Positions 27,459 to 36,462 of a DNA stretch of 64,000 bases are shown in pieces. The notes beneath the pieces were generated by a model, which did no database searches, was not told where the DNA came from, and saw only the letters and a list, made by a program, of their open reading frames with translations. Made by a program: the position numbers and the translations under genes. Numbering within the stretch: position 1 is the first letter of the stretch; each line of letters begins with the position of its first letter. The DNA lies in contig JAUNLU010000003.1 of assembly GCA_030532125.1 (NCBI GenBank), positions 90,491 to 154,490 on the forward strand. Direction: 5' to 3'. This stretch comes from Trueperella sp. Lineage in GTDB: Bacteria; Actinomycetota; Actinomycetes; Actinomycetales; Actinomycetaceae.

Positions 27459-28862
27459 TTAGGCAAGGTCTGCTACTGAACTGAGCGTGCCGCGAATTGC
27501 AGTGGCGGCAGCAACTAGCGGCGACACCAGATGAGTGCGCCCACCTTTACCTTGCCGCCCTTCAAAGTTGCGGTTAGAAGTGGAAGCACAGCGCTGCCCC
27601 GGAGCCAATTGGTCGGGATTCATCCCCAAACACATAGAACACCCGGCATTGCGCCATTCCGCGCCAAACTCAGTAAATATCTGGTCTAGCCCCTCCGCTT
27701 CTGCCTGTAGCCGGACCCGCGCCGATCCGGGCACTACCAGCACTCGCACGCCGTCGGCTTTCTTTTTCCCAGCTACCACCTGCGCTACCGCGCGCAAGTC
27801 CTCAATCCGGCCATTGGTGCAAGACCCAATAAATACCGTATCGATGGCGATATCGCGCATCTTTGTTCCTGGCGTGAGATCCATATATTGCAATGCCCGC
27901 TCCGCGGCTGCCCGCTCTGCTGGCACAGCAATGTCTGCCGGATCCGGCACCTGCCCGGAAATTGGCACCCCCTGCCCTGGGTTAGTCCCCCAGGTTACGA
28001 AAGGTTCCAGCTCACTAGCATCTAGATCTACTTCAGCATCGAAGACGGCGTCTGGTTCAGTAGCCAGGGAACGCCAGTACTCCACTGCCCGCTCCCACTG
28101 TTCACCTTGTGGCGCATGGGGGCGGTCTTTTAGATAGGCAAATGTAGTTTCATCGGGGGCAATCATGCCAGCGCGGGCGCCGGCTTCAATCGACATATTG
28201 CAGATAGTCATCCGGGCTTCCATTGACAGCTTGCGGATTGCCTCCCCGCGATACTCTAATACATACCCTTGCCCACCATTGGTGCCGATTTTGGCAATCA
28301 CTGCCAAGATAATGTCTTTAGCAGTAGTACCCGGGCGTAGTTCGCCGTGAATGTTAATCGCCATTGTCTTAAATGGCTGCAGCGGCAGCGTCTGGGTAGC
28401 CAATACGTGTTCTACCTGTGAAGTCCCGATTCCGAATGCCAGGGCGCCAAATGCGCCGTGAGTGGAAGTGTGGGAGTCACCGCAGACGATCGTCATCCCC
28501 GGCTGGGTGAGACCAAGTTGTGGCCCTACTACGTGCACAATCCCCTGCTCGACGTCACCCAAAGGGTGCAGACGCACGCCGAAGTCACGTGCATTTTGAC
28601 GCAGAGTTTCAATTTGAGCGCGTGAGGTGGGATCAGCAATCGGTTTATCAATATCTACCGTGGGAGTGTTGTGGTCTTCGGTGGCGATGGTTAGATCCCG
28701 GCGGCGCACTTCTCGCCCCGCTAGCCGGAGCCCGGCAAAAGCCTGTGGACTAGTTACTTCATGCACCAGCTGCAGATCGATGTAGAGGAGGTCGGGCGCT
28801 CCATCAATACCGGGTTTTACCACGTGGTCATGCCAGACTTTTTCGGCCAGTGTTCCGCTCAT
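27459..28862 (-). CDS. leuC: 3-isopropylmalate dehydratase large subunit
   Basis: Catalytic iron-sulfur subunit of isopropylmalate isomerase. The 467 residues contain [14 protein letters not shown], the cluster cysteines in [13 protein letters not shown] and GCSMCLGMN, and the [11 protein letters not shown] motif of the aconitase family. It is transcribed divergently from an IclR-type regulator. That arrangement and the 90-base shared region match corynebacterial leuCD-ltbR. Confidence 0.96.
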   Translation of the reverse strand: MSGTLAEKVWHDHVVKPGIDGAPDLLYIDLQLVHEVTSPQAFAGLRLAGREVRRRDLTIATEDHNTPTVDIDKPIADPTSRAQIETLRQNARDFGVRLHPLGDVEQGIVHVVGPQLGLTQPGMTIVCGDSHTSTHGAFGALAFGIGTSQVEHVLATQTLPLQPFKTMAINIHGELRPGTTAKDIILAVIAKIGTNGGQGYVLEYRGEAIRKLSMEARMTICNMSIEAGARAGMIAPDETTFAYLKDRPHAPQGEQWERAVEYWRSLATEPDAVFDAEVDLDASELEPFVTWGTNPGQGVPISGQVPDPADIAVPAERAAAERALQYMDLTPGTKMRDIAIDTVFIGSCTNGRIEDLRAVAQVVAGKKKADGVRVLVVPGSARVRLQAEAEGLDQIFTEFGAEWRNAGCSMCLGMNPDQLAPGQRCASTSNRNFEGRQGKGGRTHLVSPLVAAATAIRGTLSSVADLA

Positions 28863-28922
28863 TGCGCCTCCTAAATTTTGGTGTCCTCAGCATCACTTAT
28901 ATATTTCACCCAAGAACTTGCG

Positions 28923-28937
28923 TCTCAGGCTTTGAGA
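28923..28937. promoter_or_regulatory. Candidate LtbR operator
   Basis: TCTCA-GGCTT-TGAGA is a perfect 5+5 palindrome in the 90-base divergent region between leuC and the IclR-type gene. It lies 16 bases upstream of the regulator's proposed ATG. It is a candidate binding site for control of both directions; no consensus was available to compare. Confidence 0.45.
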
Positions 28938-28952
28938 TGGCAGTATCATCTT

Positions 28953-29681
28953 ATGGACAAGAATACCGGTAGTGGCGTCGGAGTGCTGGATAAAGCTGCA
29001 CTTGTGTTGAGCGCCCTAGAAGCTGGCCCGTTAACCTTGGCGCAATTGGTGTCATCCACTCATCTGGCACGCCCTACTGCACACCGCCTAGCAGTAGCGT
29101 TGGAATATCACCGCCTAGTTACCCGCGATATGCAGGGGCGTTTCATATTGGGTCCGCGCCTGGCGGAATTGGCCTCAGCGGCTGGGGAAGATCGCCTGCT
29201 AGCAGCCGCTACCCCAGTACTGGTGGCATTGCGAGACCACACCGGAGAGTCCTCGCAGCTTTTCCGCCGTAAAGGCGACCAGCGCATCTGCGTTGCAGCA
29301 GCAGAACGCTCAATGGGACTGCGCGATTCCATCCCCGTGGGGGCCACCCTCACTATGCACGCCGGCTCGGCCGCACAGGTGCTATTGGCCTGGGAAGAAC
29401 CAGAGAAATTGCACCGCGGGCTACAAGGCTCAGAATTTACCGCTACCGTGCTTTCTGCTGTGCGCCGGCGCGGCTGGGCACAGTCAATTGGCGAGCGCGA
29501 ACCTGGAGTGTCATCTATTTCGGCACCAGTACGCGGCCCATCGGGCCGAGTTATCGCCGCAGTTTCGGTATCAGGTCCGATTGAACGCATGGGCCGCCAA
29601 CCAGGTCGGCAACACGCGGCAGCAGTGGTGGCGTCTGCCAACCGGCTCACTGAGGTGCTGAAACGCACCGAAGGGCTATAA
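28953..29681 (+). CDS. ltbR: IclR-family regulator, LtbR-like
   Basis: A 242-residue regulator with an N-terminal winged helix (LTLAQLVSSTHLARPTAHRLAVALE, about 26-50) and a C-terminal IclR effector domain (SSISAPVRGPSGRVIAAVSVSGP). Divergent orientation from leuCD matches LtbR of Corynebacterium, which represses leucine and tryptophan genes. The ATG at 28953 was chosen because the N-terminus then matches IclR proteins. No good ribosome-binding site is seen. Confidence 0.82.
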   Translation: MDKNTGSGVGVLDKAALVLSALEAGPLTLAQLVSSTHLARPTAHRLAVALEYHRLVTRDMQGRFILGPRLAELASAAGEDRLLAAATPVLVALRDHTGESSQLFRRKGDQRICVAAAERSMGLRDSIPVGATLTMHAGSAAQVLLAWEEPEKLHRGLQGSEFTATVLSAVRRRGWAQSIGEREPGVSSISAPVRGPSGRVIAAVSVSGPIERMGRQPGRQHAAAVVASANRLTEVLKRTEGL

Positions 29682-29723
29682 GTGCCTACACTCCAAGATT
29701 TTCTAATCGCGTAGACTATCCCC

Positions 29724-30869
29724 GTGCGTCCTACGTTATTAGTTACCAATGATTTCCCGCCGCGCGCCGGCGGCATCCAGACTTTTCTGGAAGGTTTCGT
29801 CCAGCAGCTCGACCCGAGCCAACTGGTGGTGTACGCCTCGACTCCCCCAGATACTGATATTCCAGGTGCACAGGCAGCAGCTGCCTACGATGCGGCACAG
29901 CCTTATCAGGTGGTGCGCTACCCCGGCACTATGATGCTGCCAACCCCCGCCGTCCAACGGCAAATGCAAGCACTAATTCGCACCCACCAAATCGAGAATG
30001 TGTGGTTTGGGGCTGCCGCTCCGCTGGGGTTGATGTCCAATGCCGCACGGGCTGCCGGAGCTAAGCAGACTATCGCCACCACCCACGGTCACGAGATCGG
30101 GTGGACGATATTCCCGGGCAGCCGCCAACTGGTGCAGAAAATTTTCCACGACGCCGATGTGGTCACTTATCTGACTAAAGCCACCTTGCGCCGTTTAGCT
30201 CCAGCTATCGGCGATACCCCGATTATGCAACTGCACGGCGCTATCAACCCTGAAGCCTTTGCCTTTGATGCTCCGGCGCGGGCTAAATTGCGCGCACGCT
30301 ATGGAATTGCCCCAGACGAACCGGTAGTAGTGTGCATTTCCCGGCTGGTGGAGCGCAAGGGCCAGGATCATTTAATCAACCAGTGGCATCGGATTTGCCG
30401 CAAACACCCGCGTGCCCGCTTAGTGATCGTCGGGAAAGGCCCTTATGACGCAAAACTGCGAGCGATGGCCGCCCAGAGCCCAGCAGCTGACCGGATCATC
30501 TTCACTGGCGAAGTACCCTACGCTGAATTGGCGCAGCATTACTCCCTCGGCGACATTTTCGCCATGCCATGCCGCACCCGATTTGGCGGGCTAGATATCG
30601 AGGGTCTGGGGATTGTTTATCTGGAAGCCTACGCCGCAGGTTTGCCAGTAGTTGCCGGGGATTCCGGCGGCGCCCCGGAGGCAGTTTTAGACGGCGAAAC
30701 TGGGATAGTAGTGAACGGTAAGGAACCAAATGCCATAGCTACCGCGGTGGAGTTCTTCTTAGCGGATCTGGAGCGCGCCAAGGCAATGGGTGAGCGCGGA
30801 CGGCAGTGGGTAGACGCTGAATGGCGCTGGTCTGACGTCGTTAAACCTCTGCTCGAGTTGCTGAGCTGA
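29724..30869 (+). CDS. pimB: GT4 mannosyltransferase, PimB-like
   Basis: GDP-mannose-dependent alpha-mannosyltransferase resembling mycobacterial PimB (Rv2188c), which adds the second mannose in phosphatidylinositol mannoside synthesis. Visible are LLVTNDFPPRAGGIQTF, VWFGAAAPL, ATTHGHEIGW, the nucleotide-sugar region VVCISRLVERKGQD and the catalytic E(x)7E element EGLGIVYLEAYAAGLPVV. Length 381. TAGACT (29711-29716) lies 7 bases before the GTG start and no ribosome-binding site is present, so the mRNA is probably leaderless. Membrane-associated lipoglycan synthesis is inferred. Confidence 0.85.
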   Translation: MRPTLLVTNDFPPRAGGIQTFLEGFVQQLDPSQLVVYASTPPDTDIPGAQAAAAYDAAQPYQVVRYPGTMMLPTPAVQRQMQALIRTHQIENVWFGAAAPLGLMSNAARAAGAKQTIATTHGHEIGWTIFPGSRQLVQKIFHDADVVTYLTKATLRRLAPAIGDTPIMQLHGAINPEAFAFDAPARAKLRARYGIAPDEPVVVCISRLVERKGQDHLINQWHRICRKHPRARLVIVGKGPYDAKLRAMAAQSPAADRIIFTGEVPYAELAQHYSLGDIFAMPCRTRFGGLDIEGLGIVYLEAYAAGLPVVAGDSGGAPEAVLDGETGIVVNGKEPNAIATAVEFFLADLERAKAMGERGRQWVDAEWRWSDVVKPLLELLS

Positions 30870-30953
30870 GAGCTGGCGGCGACATAGTCAGCTGTCGATG
30901 CGCTAGCGCACCACAGCAACCGACGGCATGAAACACAAAAGACCGGAAAACAA

Positions 30954-30983
30954 AAAGCACCTGGAGCTGTACTCCAGGTGTTT
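30954..30983. terminator. Intrinsic terminator after tRNA genes
   Basis: CACCTGGAG (30958-30966) and CTCCAGGTG (30972-30980) form a 9-pair stem with a 5-base loop, extended by A-T pairs. Reading the minus strand it is followed by CTTTTTGTTTT, so it ends the gltX-tRNA transcript. It may also stop pimB transcription from the other side. Confidence 0.85.
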
Positions 30984-30986
30984 CCG

Positions 30987-31059
30987 TACCCCGTACCGGA
31001 TTTGAACCGGTGTTACCGCCGTGAGAGGGCGGCGTCCTAGACCGCTAGACGAACGGGGC
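30987..31059 (-). tRNA. tRNA-Glu (CUC)
   Basis: On the minus strand a 73-base cloverleaf folds with acceptor GCCCCGT/ACGGGGT (one G-U), anticodon stem CCGCC/GGCGG around loop CTCTCAC (anticodon CUC), and T-arm ACCGG-TTCAAAT-CCGGT. The discriminator base is A and CCA is not encoded. It is 36 bases downstream of tRNA-Gln. Confidence 0.95.
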
Positions 31060-31095
31060 CTAATTGGCGCTAACGCCACAGCTATTAGCTGTTCG

Positions 31096-31167
31096 CTGGG
31101 GTACCAGGACTCGAACCTAGACTAAATGAACCAGAATCACTCGTGCTGCCAATTACACCATACCCCA
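31096..31167 (-). tRNA. tRNA-Gln (CUG)
   Basis: A 72-base cloverleaf on the minus strand with acceptor TGGGGTA/TACCCCA, anticodon loop TTCTGGT (anticodon CUG) and T-loop TTCGAGT. The discriminator is G and CCA is not encoded. It lies between gltX and tRNA-Glu. Confidence 0.95.
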
Positions 31168-31289
31168 ATGGCTTGGTAGCTCCGCAGAGCTGCAACGATT
31201 GTCGAGTTTACTTGAGGCAGCTGGCTGGCGCAAACCACCGTTAGGTGAGGGTACTCACTGGCAGCAAGGCACGCAGTGCCACTAACTGA

Positions 31290-32780
31290 TCAGAGTGTGG
31301 CGCGGAACCGGCGCAAGCGGCGCAGTGTCTCGGTTTGCCCCAGAATTTCCATTGAATCAATAACTGGCAGTGAAACATTGGTGCCAGTCATTGCCACGAA
31401 CAGCGGACCGTAGGCAAAGCGCGGTTTTACCTCCATGCCGGTGACTACTTCGGCGTCAAATGCGGCTTTAATTGACTCTTTGGTGAAGTCAGCCAAGTCT
31501 GCGAAGACGGCAATAGCTTTATCCAGCACTGCTGGAGTGGTATCACGCAGCTTACTCACTGCTTTTTCTTGGTATTCCAACTCCTCGGCATCTTGGAACA
31601 AAAATGCCATCAGATCTGGTGCCTGCCCCAGTAGCTGGATCCGAGTCTGCACTAGCGGAGCTGCGGCATCTAATAGCCGCTGCGATTCCGCGTCAGCCTG
31701 CTCATAGCTGGCAAAGTCGACTACCCCAGCTTTATGCAGGTACGGCACTAGGCGATTGCGCAAGTCAGCTGGTTCAAGCATCCGGATTTGTTCCGCGTTG
31801 ATAGCTACACACTTCTTGTCATCAAACCGCGCCGGGTTTGGATTGACGTCGGTGATGTCAAAGGCAGCTACCATTTCCTCTTTGGAGAATAGATCGCGGT
31901 CAGCTGCAATTGACCACCCCAGCAGTCCCAAGTAGTTCAGCAGTCCCTCTGGGATCATGCCGCGATCCCGATGCAACAGCAGATTAGATTCGGGATCACG
32001 CTTGGAGAGTTTTTTATTGCCCTCCCCCATCACATACGGCAGGTGTCCGAAAAGTGGCATCTGCTGTGCCACCCCTAGTTCCAGCAGCGCCCGGTACAGC
32101 ACAATCTGGCGGGGGGTGGAGGAGAGGATGTCCTCCCCGCGTAATACATGCGTTATACCCATCAGAGCGTCGTCTACTGGGTTGGTTAGGGTGTAGAGCG
32201 GCGAGCCATCCGCCCGCACAATTACGTAGTCCGGTACGGAACCAGCTTTGAATGTTATTTCGCCGCGTACCAGATCGTCAAAAGTGATGTCTTCATCAGG
32301 CATACGCATCCGCAGCACTGGCTGGCGACCGGCCGCGCGGAACTCTTCTTTCTCTTCTTCAGTCAGATTACGATCGAAGCCGTCATAGCCAAGCTTAGGA
32401 TCACGCCCGGCGGCGCGGTGGCGTGCCTCCACCTCAGCCGGAGTGGAGAAAGATTCATAGGCGTAACCGGCGTCTAATAGCTTCTTGGCCATTTCGGCAT
32501 AGATCTCCATGCGCTGTGACTGCCGGTATGGGCCATGCGGTCCACCCACTTCGATGCCTTCGTCCCAATCCAAGCCCAGCCAACGCAGTGAATCGAGGAT
32601 CTGCTCGTAGGATTCTTGGGAGTCCCGCTCGGCGTCCGTATCCTCAATACGGAATACGAAAGTGCCACCAGTGTGGCGAGCATAGGCCCAGTTGAATAGG
32701 CAGGTGCGTACCATCCCTACGTGAGGGGTGCCAGTGGGTGAAGGACAAAAACGAACGCGTACATCTGATGCAGTAGTCAT
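31290..32780 (-). CDS. gltX: Glutamyl-tRNA synthetase
   Basis: Class I synthetase charging tRNA-Glu and, in most Actinobacteria, mischarging tRNA-Gln for later amidation by GatCAB. The HIGH-type motif appears in [11 protein letters not shown] and the KMSKS-type motif as KLSKRD. Length 496 is typical. The genes for its two substrate tRNAs follow on the same strand before a terminator, so synthetase and substrates may share a transcript. An FAH-family neighbour is also seen next to this gene in mycobacteria; here pdxS/pdxR lie between them. Confidence 0.95.
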   Translation of the reverse strand: MTTASDVRVRFCPSPTGTPHVGMVRTCLFNWAYARHTGGTFVFRIEDTDAERDSQESYEQILDSLRWLGLDWDEGIEVGGPHGPYRQSQRMEIYAEMAKKLLDAGYAYESFSTPAEVEARHRAAGRDPKLGYDGFDRNLTEEEKEEFRAAGRQPVLRMRMPDEDITFDDLVRGEITFKAGSVPDYVIVRADGSPLYTLTNPVDDALMGITHVLRGEDILSSTPRQIVLYRALLELGVAQQMPLFGHLPYVMGEGNKKLSKRDPESNLLLHRDRGMIPEGLLNYLGLLGWSIAADRDLFSKEEMVAAFDITDVNPNPARFDDKKCVAINAEQIRMLEPADLRNRLVPYLHKAGVVDFASYEQADAESQRLLDAAAPLVQTRIQLLGQAPDLMAFLFQDAEELEYQEKAVSKLRDTTPAVLDKAIAVFADLADFTKESIKAAFDAEVVTGMEVKPRFAYGPLFVAMTGTNVSLPVIDSMEILGQTETLRRLRRFRATL

Positions 32781-32868
32781 GATGTAGCCATTCTACCGCT
32801 CAATCGCAGGCAAGCCGGGGCTGCAAAGTGTTAAACGGCTTATAACAATGGAGAGATGGACAATATGG

Positions 32869-32902
32869 AACTGGGCGCCGGCTGGAGAGCTGGCGCCCAG
32901 TT
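32869..32902 (-). terminator. Hairpin downstream of pdxS
   Basis: AACTGGGCGCC (32869-32879) pairs perfectly with GGCGCCCAGTT (32892-32902) across a 12-base loop. It starts 18 bases after the pdxS stop. The T tract on the minus strand is poor, so termination before gltX may be partial. Confidence 0.7.
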
Positions 32903-32919
32903 AGTTATTTACTGATCGA

Positions 32920-33795
32920 TTAATTCTTATTGAGTTCGCTGACGTTAATACCGACCATAGCTTCCCCGAGATTGCGTGAAACTTCGGCAACTACCGCTGG
33001 GTCAGTGTAGTTCTGTACCGCTTTGACGATTGCGTTGGCGCGGGCCACTGGATCGCCGGACTTGAAGATACCCGAACCGACGAAGACGCCGTCTGCCCCG
33101 AGTTGCATCATCATGGCAGCATCCGCCGGGGTGGCAACTCCGCCGGCAACCAGCAGCGGCACTGGCAGCTTGCCGGCTACCGCCACCTCACACACCAAAT
33201 CATAGGGAGCCTGCAGCTCCTTAGCAGCCACATAAAGTTCTTCGGGCGCATTTTCCGCGATGGACTTTAGCCGGGCAATACCAGCACGGATTTCCCGGAT
33301 ATGGAAAGTAGCTTGGGAAACGTCACCCGTACCCGCTACCCCTTTGGAGCGGATCATAGCAGCACCTTCAGCGATGCGGCGTAGCGCTTCGCCTAGATTA
33401 GTGGCACCACAGACAAACGGAACCTGGAAGTCATTCTTCTTAATGTGATTTGCCTGGTCAGCTGGCGTCAGAACTTCTGATTCATCAACAAAATCAACTC
33501 CCAAGTATTCCAATACCTGAGCTTCGACAAAGTGCCCAATCCGAGCTTTTGCCATAACCGGGATATCAACCGAATCGATAATTCCGGTAATTAGGTCTGG
33601 ATCTGACATCCGTGCTACGCCACCTTCGGCGCGAATATCAGCAGGCACTCGCTCTAGGGCCATGACGGCGGCAGCGCCGGCATCTTGGGCGATCTTGGCT
33701 TGCTCTGGCGTCACCACATCCATAATGACGCCGCCAATAAACTGATCTGCGAGACCGCGGCGTACGCCAGCGGCTTTTATTTCTTTAATATCCAT
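32920..33795 (-). CDS. pdxS: Pyridoxal 5'-phosphate synthase, PdxS subunit
   Basis: Synthase subunit that makes PLP from ribose 5-phosphate, glyceraldehyde 3-phosphate and ammonia in the DXP-independent pathway. The frame extends to 33825, but the ATG at 33795 ([10 protein letters not shown]) has GGGGGAAAG upstream and gives 291 residues. Motifs [30 protein letters not shown] and [12 protein letters not shown] are conserved, including the catalytic lysines (MAKARIGH and IRSKG). It is divergent from a PdxR-like regulator. The glutaminase partner pdxT, usually next to it, is not in the window. Confidence 0.95.
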   Translation of the reverse strand: MDIKEIKAAGVRRGLADQFIGGVIMDVVTPEQAKIAQDAGAAAVMALERVPADIRAEGGVARMSDPDLITGIIDSVDIPVMAKARIGHFVEAQVLEYLGVDFVDESEVLTPADQANHIKKNDFQVPFVCGATNLGEALRRIAEGAAMIRSKGVAGTGDVSQATFHIREIRAGIARLKSIAENAPEELYVAAKELQAPYDLVCEVAVAGKLPVPLLVAGGVATPADAAMMMQLGADGVFVGSGIFKSGDPVARANAIVKAVQNYTDPAVVAEVSRNLGEAMVGINVSELNKN

Positions 33796-33891
33796 GAGGC
33801 AACTTTCCCCCGGTCTCTGGTACAAAACAAGAGCCAGAATTAAGATGTTTCAATAGACCAGTTAGCGTGCAGAATAACGAAAGAGGCTGCT

Positions 33892-35289
33892 GTGGCACGA
33901 CTACCCCAGGAAAACATATTGCCGATCACTCTGAACCAGCACAGCTCCCAATCTCTACCAGAACAGATCGCCGCGCAGATCCGCGCCGGCGTCGCCACTG
34001 GTTCCCTGGTAGCACAACAAGCACTGCCATCTACTCGGCAACTAGCTGAACAACTCGGCGTCGCCCGCGGCACGGTAGTTAATGCCTACGAACAGTTGCA
34101 ATCTGAAGGTTACGTCACAGCACGCCCCGGTGGCACCACCCGGATTAGCCCGGAGCTACCAGCTATTCCCACTGCCCCAATCCCAACTCCTACCGCAATG
34201 ACACCGCAATCCCCCCAAGATCAGCTATCACTGCGCCCCGGGCAAGCTAGCCGGCAAGTAGCACAGGATTCCACTTGGCGCAGCGCCTGGCGGCAAGCAG
34301 CTTCCCTAACCGCGCCAGAGATTGACATCCGCCCGCTACTGGCCCGCCACATGCAACAAACCCGTTCCGTGGTGGCAACTAATATCGAACTCACGGGGGG
34401 CGGACGCGCCGGCTTTGCCGCAGTGCTGATCGCCTTGGAACAACTGGTGGGGCGCAAACTTCACGTGGGGTTTGAATTCCCAGGAATCGTCTCGCTGCGG
34501 CAAGTGGCCAGTTCGCTGGGGCACCGGGTGGTACGGCTACACACTGACACAGAGGGTGTGGTGCCAGAAGCACTACCGCATGGCAAAAGCGTGCCAGATT
34601 TAGTGGTGGTGACGCCGTCCCACCAGTATCCGGTGGGTGGTTCCCTACCAGCACAGCGCCGCTTTGCCCTGATGGAGTGGGCGCGCACCGCGGGCTGTTG
34701 GATTGTGGAGGACGACTACGACTCAGAACTTCGCCATGCGACCGCTCCCCTGCCGGCGCTGGCAGCAATAGACGACGCGGCCGATCCGCGCGTGATATTC
34801 CTTGGTTCTTTCCGCACTTTACTCACCCCCGCGGTGCGTGCGGGATGGATAACTGCCCCTACCCCGGTGTTCACCCAGATTTTACGGGTACAGCGTGACA
34901 CTGGAGTGGGGGCGTCGGCCATTTCTCGGCGCGCGCTCGCCTGGTATTTACACTCAGGCCATTTGCCAAAACACACCCGGCGAATGCGCAAGTTCTACCG
35001 CGGGCGGCTAAACCAACTGCAAGCGAAAATGTCACCAATAGCTGGCGTGGAGATATTAGGCAAAAGCTCAGGGCTCAATGCTGCTCTGCAGACCACCGCC
35101 CCCGAACAGCAGCTGGTATCAGCCTGCGCTGCCCAGCAGCTAGAAGTGGTGGGGATGGGCGAATACTGGGGTCACGGCGTCCGACACAATGGGCTGATGC
35201 TGGGATTTGGCGGCGGAACAGACGCCGAATTTGAGCAGGCGTTAGCTATTCTCGGCACCGTATTAGCTGGCGACGATGGGGCTGCGTAG
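33892..35289 (+). CDS. pdxR: MocR/PdxR-like regulator lacking PLP lysine
   Basis: GntR-type winged helix (about 20-85, with LPSTRQLAEQLGVARGTVVNAYEQL) fused to an aminotransferase-like domain, 465 residues. Divergence from pdxS suggests it is the PdxR activator of vitamin B6 synthesis. The aminotransferase domain keeps TPSHQYPVGG (241-250) and EDDYDSELR (Asp274, Tyr276). The segment expected to hold the PLP Schiff-base lysine (family pattern GTFSKTLLP) reads GSFRTLLTP (305-313) with no lysine. PLP might bind without an internal aldimine, or sensing is lost. The GTG start has AAAGAGG 5 bases upstream. Its 3' end overlaps the next convergent gene by 27 bases. Confidence 0.83.
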   Translation: MARLPQENILPITLNQHSSQSLPEQIAAQIRAGVATGSLVAQQALPSTRQLAEQLGVARGTVVNAYEQLQSEGYVTARPGGTTRISPELPAIPTAPIPTPTAMTPQSPQDQLSLRPGQASRQVAQDSTWRSAWRQAASLTAPEIDIRPLLARHMQQTRSVVATNIELTGGGRAGFAAVLIALEQLVGRKLHVGFEFPGIVSLRQVASSLGHRVVRLHTDTEGVVPEALPHGKSVPDLVVVTPSHQYPVGGSLPAQRRFALMEWARTAGCWIVEDDYDSELRHATAPLPALAAIDDAADPRVIFLGSFRTLLTPAVRAGWITAPTPVFTQILRVQRDTGVGASAISRRALAWYLHSGHLPKHTRRMRKFYRGRLNQLQAKMSPIAGVEILGKSSGLNAALQTTAPEQQLVSACAAQQLEVVGMGEYWGHGVRHNGLMLGFGGGTDAEFEQALAILGTVLAGDDGAA

Positions 35290-35985
35290 CACCCCAATTT
35301 CCGTTATTTCACAGCGGATTTCATCCCCGGAAGAAGCGGTGGCAGCTTGCGGAGCACCAGCCAAGATGACATCTCCAGGTAACAATGTGAACAGGCTGGA
35401 GATATAGGCAACCGTCTCTTTAACCTGAGCCAGCGCCACTGAAAATTCCACCGCAGTTACTCCGTTGCGGCTCGCCGTCACAGTTACTTCCTCAGGCAAC
35501 TCAGTGGCAATTACCGGGCCAAGCGGGCAAGAGGTGTCAAAGGCACGGGCCGCAGCTGGGGCGGTAGGCAATGCGGCGCGAGCATCTGCCACCACGGTGT
35601 AGCCAAAGATTACGTCGTCTACCTGGGCAAGCGGAACTTCTTTACAAAGCCGGGAGATGACGACGGCGAGCTGCGGGAAGATCTCCACCTGCTCAGCAGC
35701 AGCGGGGAGAACGATGGGCACATCTGGCCCCACTACGCTGGTATTGGGTTTGAGGAAGATATCGGGGCTGGCAGTGAGGTCAGCATTGGGATCAACTAAG
35801 CCAACTACTTTGGAACGCGGAATCATTGGGGAAACTAAGTTAACGTCTGCAGCCGCCACGATTTCTCCGCTGACTTCCACCCCAGAGTAAATCGGGTCAC
35901 CAGCCAGTACATGGTAGTTACCAGTGCGGTCATCAATTGCGGCAAAGCGTGGGCCGTGTTTTAAGGAGAGCCGTGCAATCTTCAT
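35263..35985 (-). CDS. Degenerate FAH-family protein (probable pseudoenzyme)
   Basis: A 240-residue protein of the fumarylacetoacetate hydrolase fold. The scaffold is clear (DIFLKPNTSVVGPDVPIVLP, FDTSCPLGP, TLLPGDVI). The catalytic motifs are not: the usual NYxxH..E, FEGELAVVIG, NDVSARD, KGFD and TGTPEG read PNADLTASP, FPQLAVVIS (103-111), ADARAAL, RAFD and AGAPQA. Both metal-binding glutamates of ExE are replaced. An intact family member neighbours gltX in mycobacteria, so this looks like the syntenic gene whose activity decayed while the frame stayed open. TAGAAT lies 7-12 bases upstream of the ATG, suggesting a leaderless message. Confidence 0.75.
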   Translation of the reverse strand: MKIARLSLKHGPRFAAIDDRTGNYHVLAGDPIYSGVEVSGEIVAAADVNLVSPMIPRSKVVGLVDPNADLTASPDIFLKPNTSVVGPDVPIVLPAAAEQVEIFPQLAVVISRLCKEVPLAQVDDVIFGYTVVADARAALPTAPAAARAFDTSCPLGPVIATELPEEVTVTASRNGVTAVEFSVALAQVKETVAYISSLFTLLPGDVILAGAPQAATASSGDEIRCEITEIGVLRSPIVAS

Positions 35986-35992
35986 AAGTAGA

Positions 35993-36021
35993 TTCTATAC
36001 CTGCTCGTTCTATACCTGCTC
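35993..36021 (-). repeat. 15-bp tandem repeat in FAH-family promoter
   Basis: TTCTATACCTGCTC occurs twice with a 15-base period (35993-36006 and 36008-36021). Read on the minus strand each copy gives GAGCAGGTATAGAA, which contains a -10-like TATAGA(A/T). The copy nearest the gene makes TAGAAT just before the ATG at 35985. The duplication may create overlapping promoters or paired binding sites. Confidence 0.65.
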
Positions 36022-36161
36022 ACACAGGAACTACCTGATAGCGGGCGGGACCACGGATACAGACCAGCCGCTTATCCCAGAATTATCTGCCTGGAATATA
36101 TTCACCAGATAACCAGTTGAGATTTATGCAAGCCTAATTTGCGAATATCAGGAGCAGGGTT

Positions 36162-36389
36162 ATGAAGAAAGCAACCATCCAGCTGGAAGATTTAGCGTGC
36201 CCATCGTGCGCTACCAAGATCGAAGCCGCCGTAAATAATGTGATCGGAGTCAGCGGCGAAAGTGTCAAGGTGTTATTCAACGCGAGCAAGGTAAAACTCG
36301 AGTTTGACGATGAAAAAACTAATATCGAAGCTGTTGCAGATGCGATCCAGAAACTGGGATACCAGGTAGAGAAATCAACTGTGCGCTAA
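36162..36389 (+). CDS. Heavy-metal-associated (HMA) domain protein
   Basis: A 75-residue single HMA domain with the metal-binding CxxC at Cys13 and Cys16 (LACPSCATKIE). Such proteins carry copper or another soft metal to P1B ATPases. AGGAG lies 8 bases before the ATG. The next gene starts 73 bases later, and a P-type ATPase that has no HMA domain of its own follows, so this is probably its separate metal donor or sensor. Confidence 0.87.
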   Translation: MKKATIQLEDLACPSCATKIEAAVNNVIGVSGESVKVLFNASKVKLEFDDEKTNIEAVADAIQKLGYQVEKSTVR

Positions 36390-36462
36390 CCACGGAACTA
36401 ATCAGCTAGCTCCAATTAGCCAGCTAGTTACTAGTTTACTGAGTGATGAAACGGAGTAGAAA

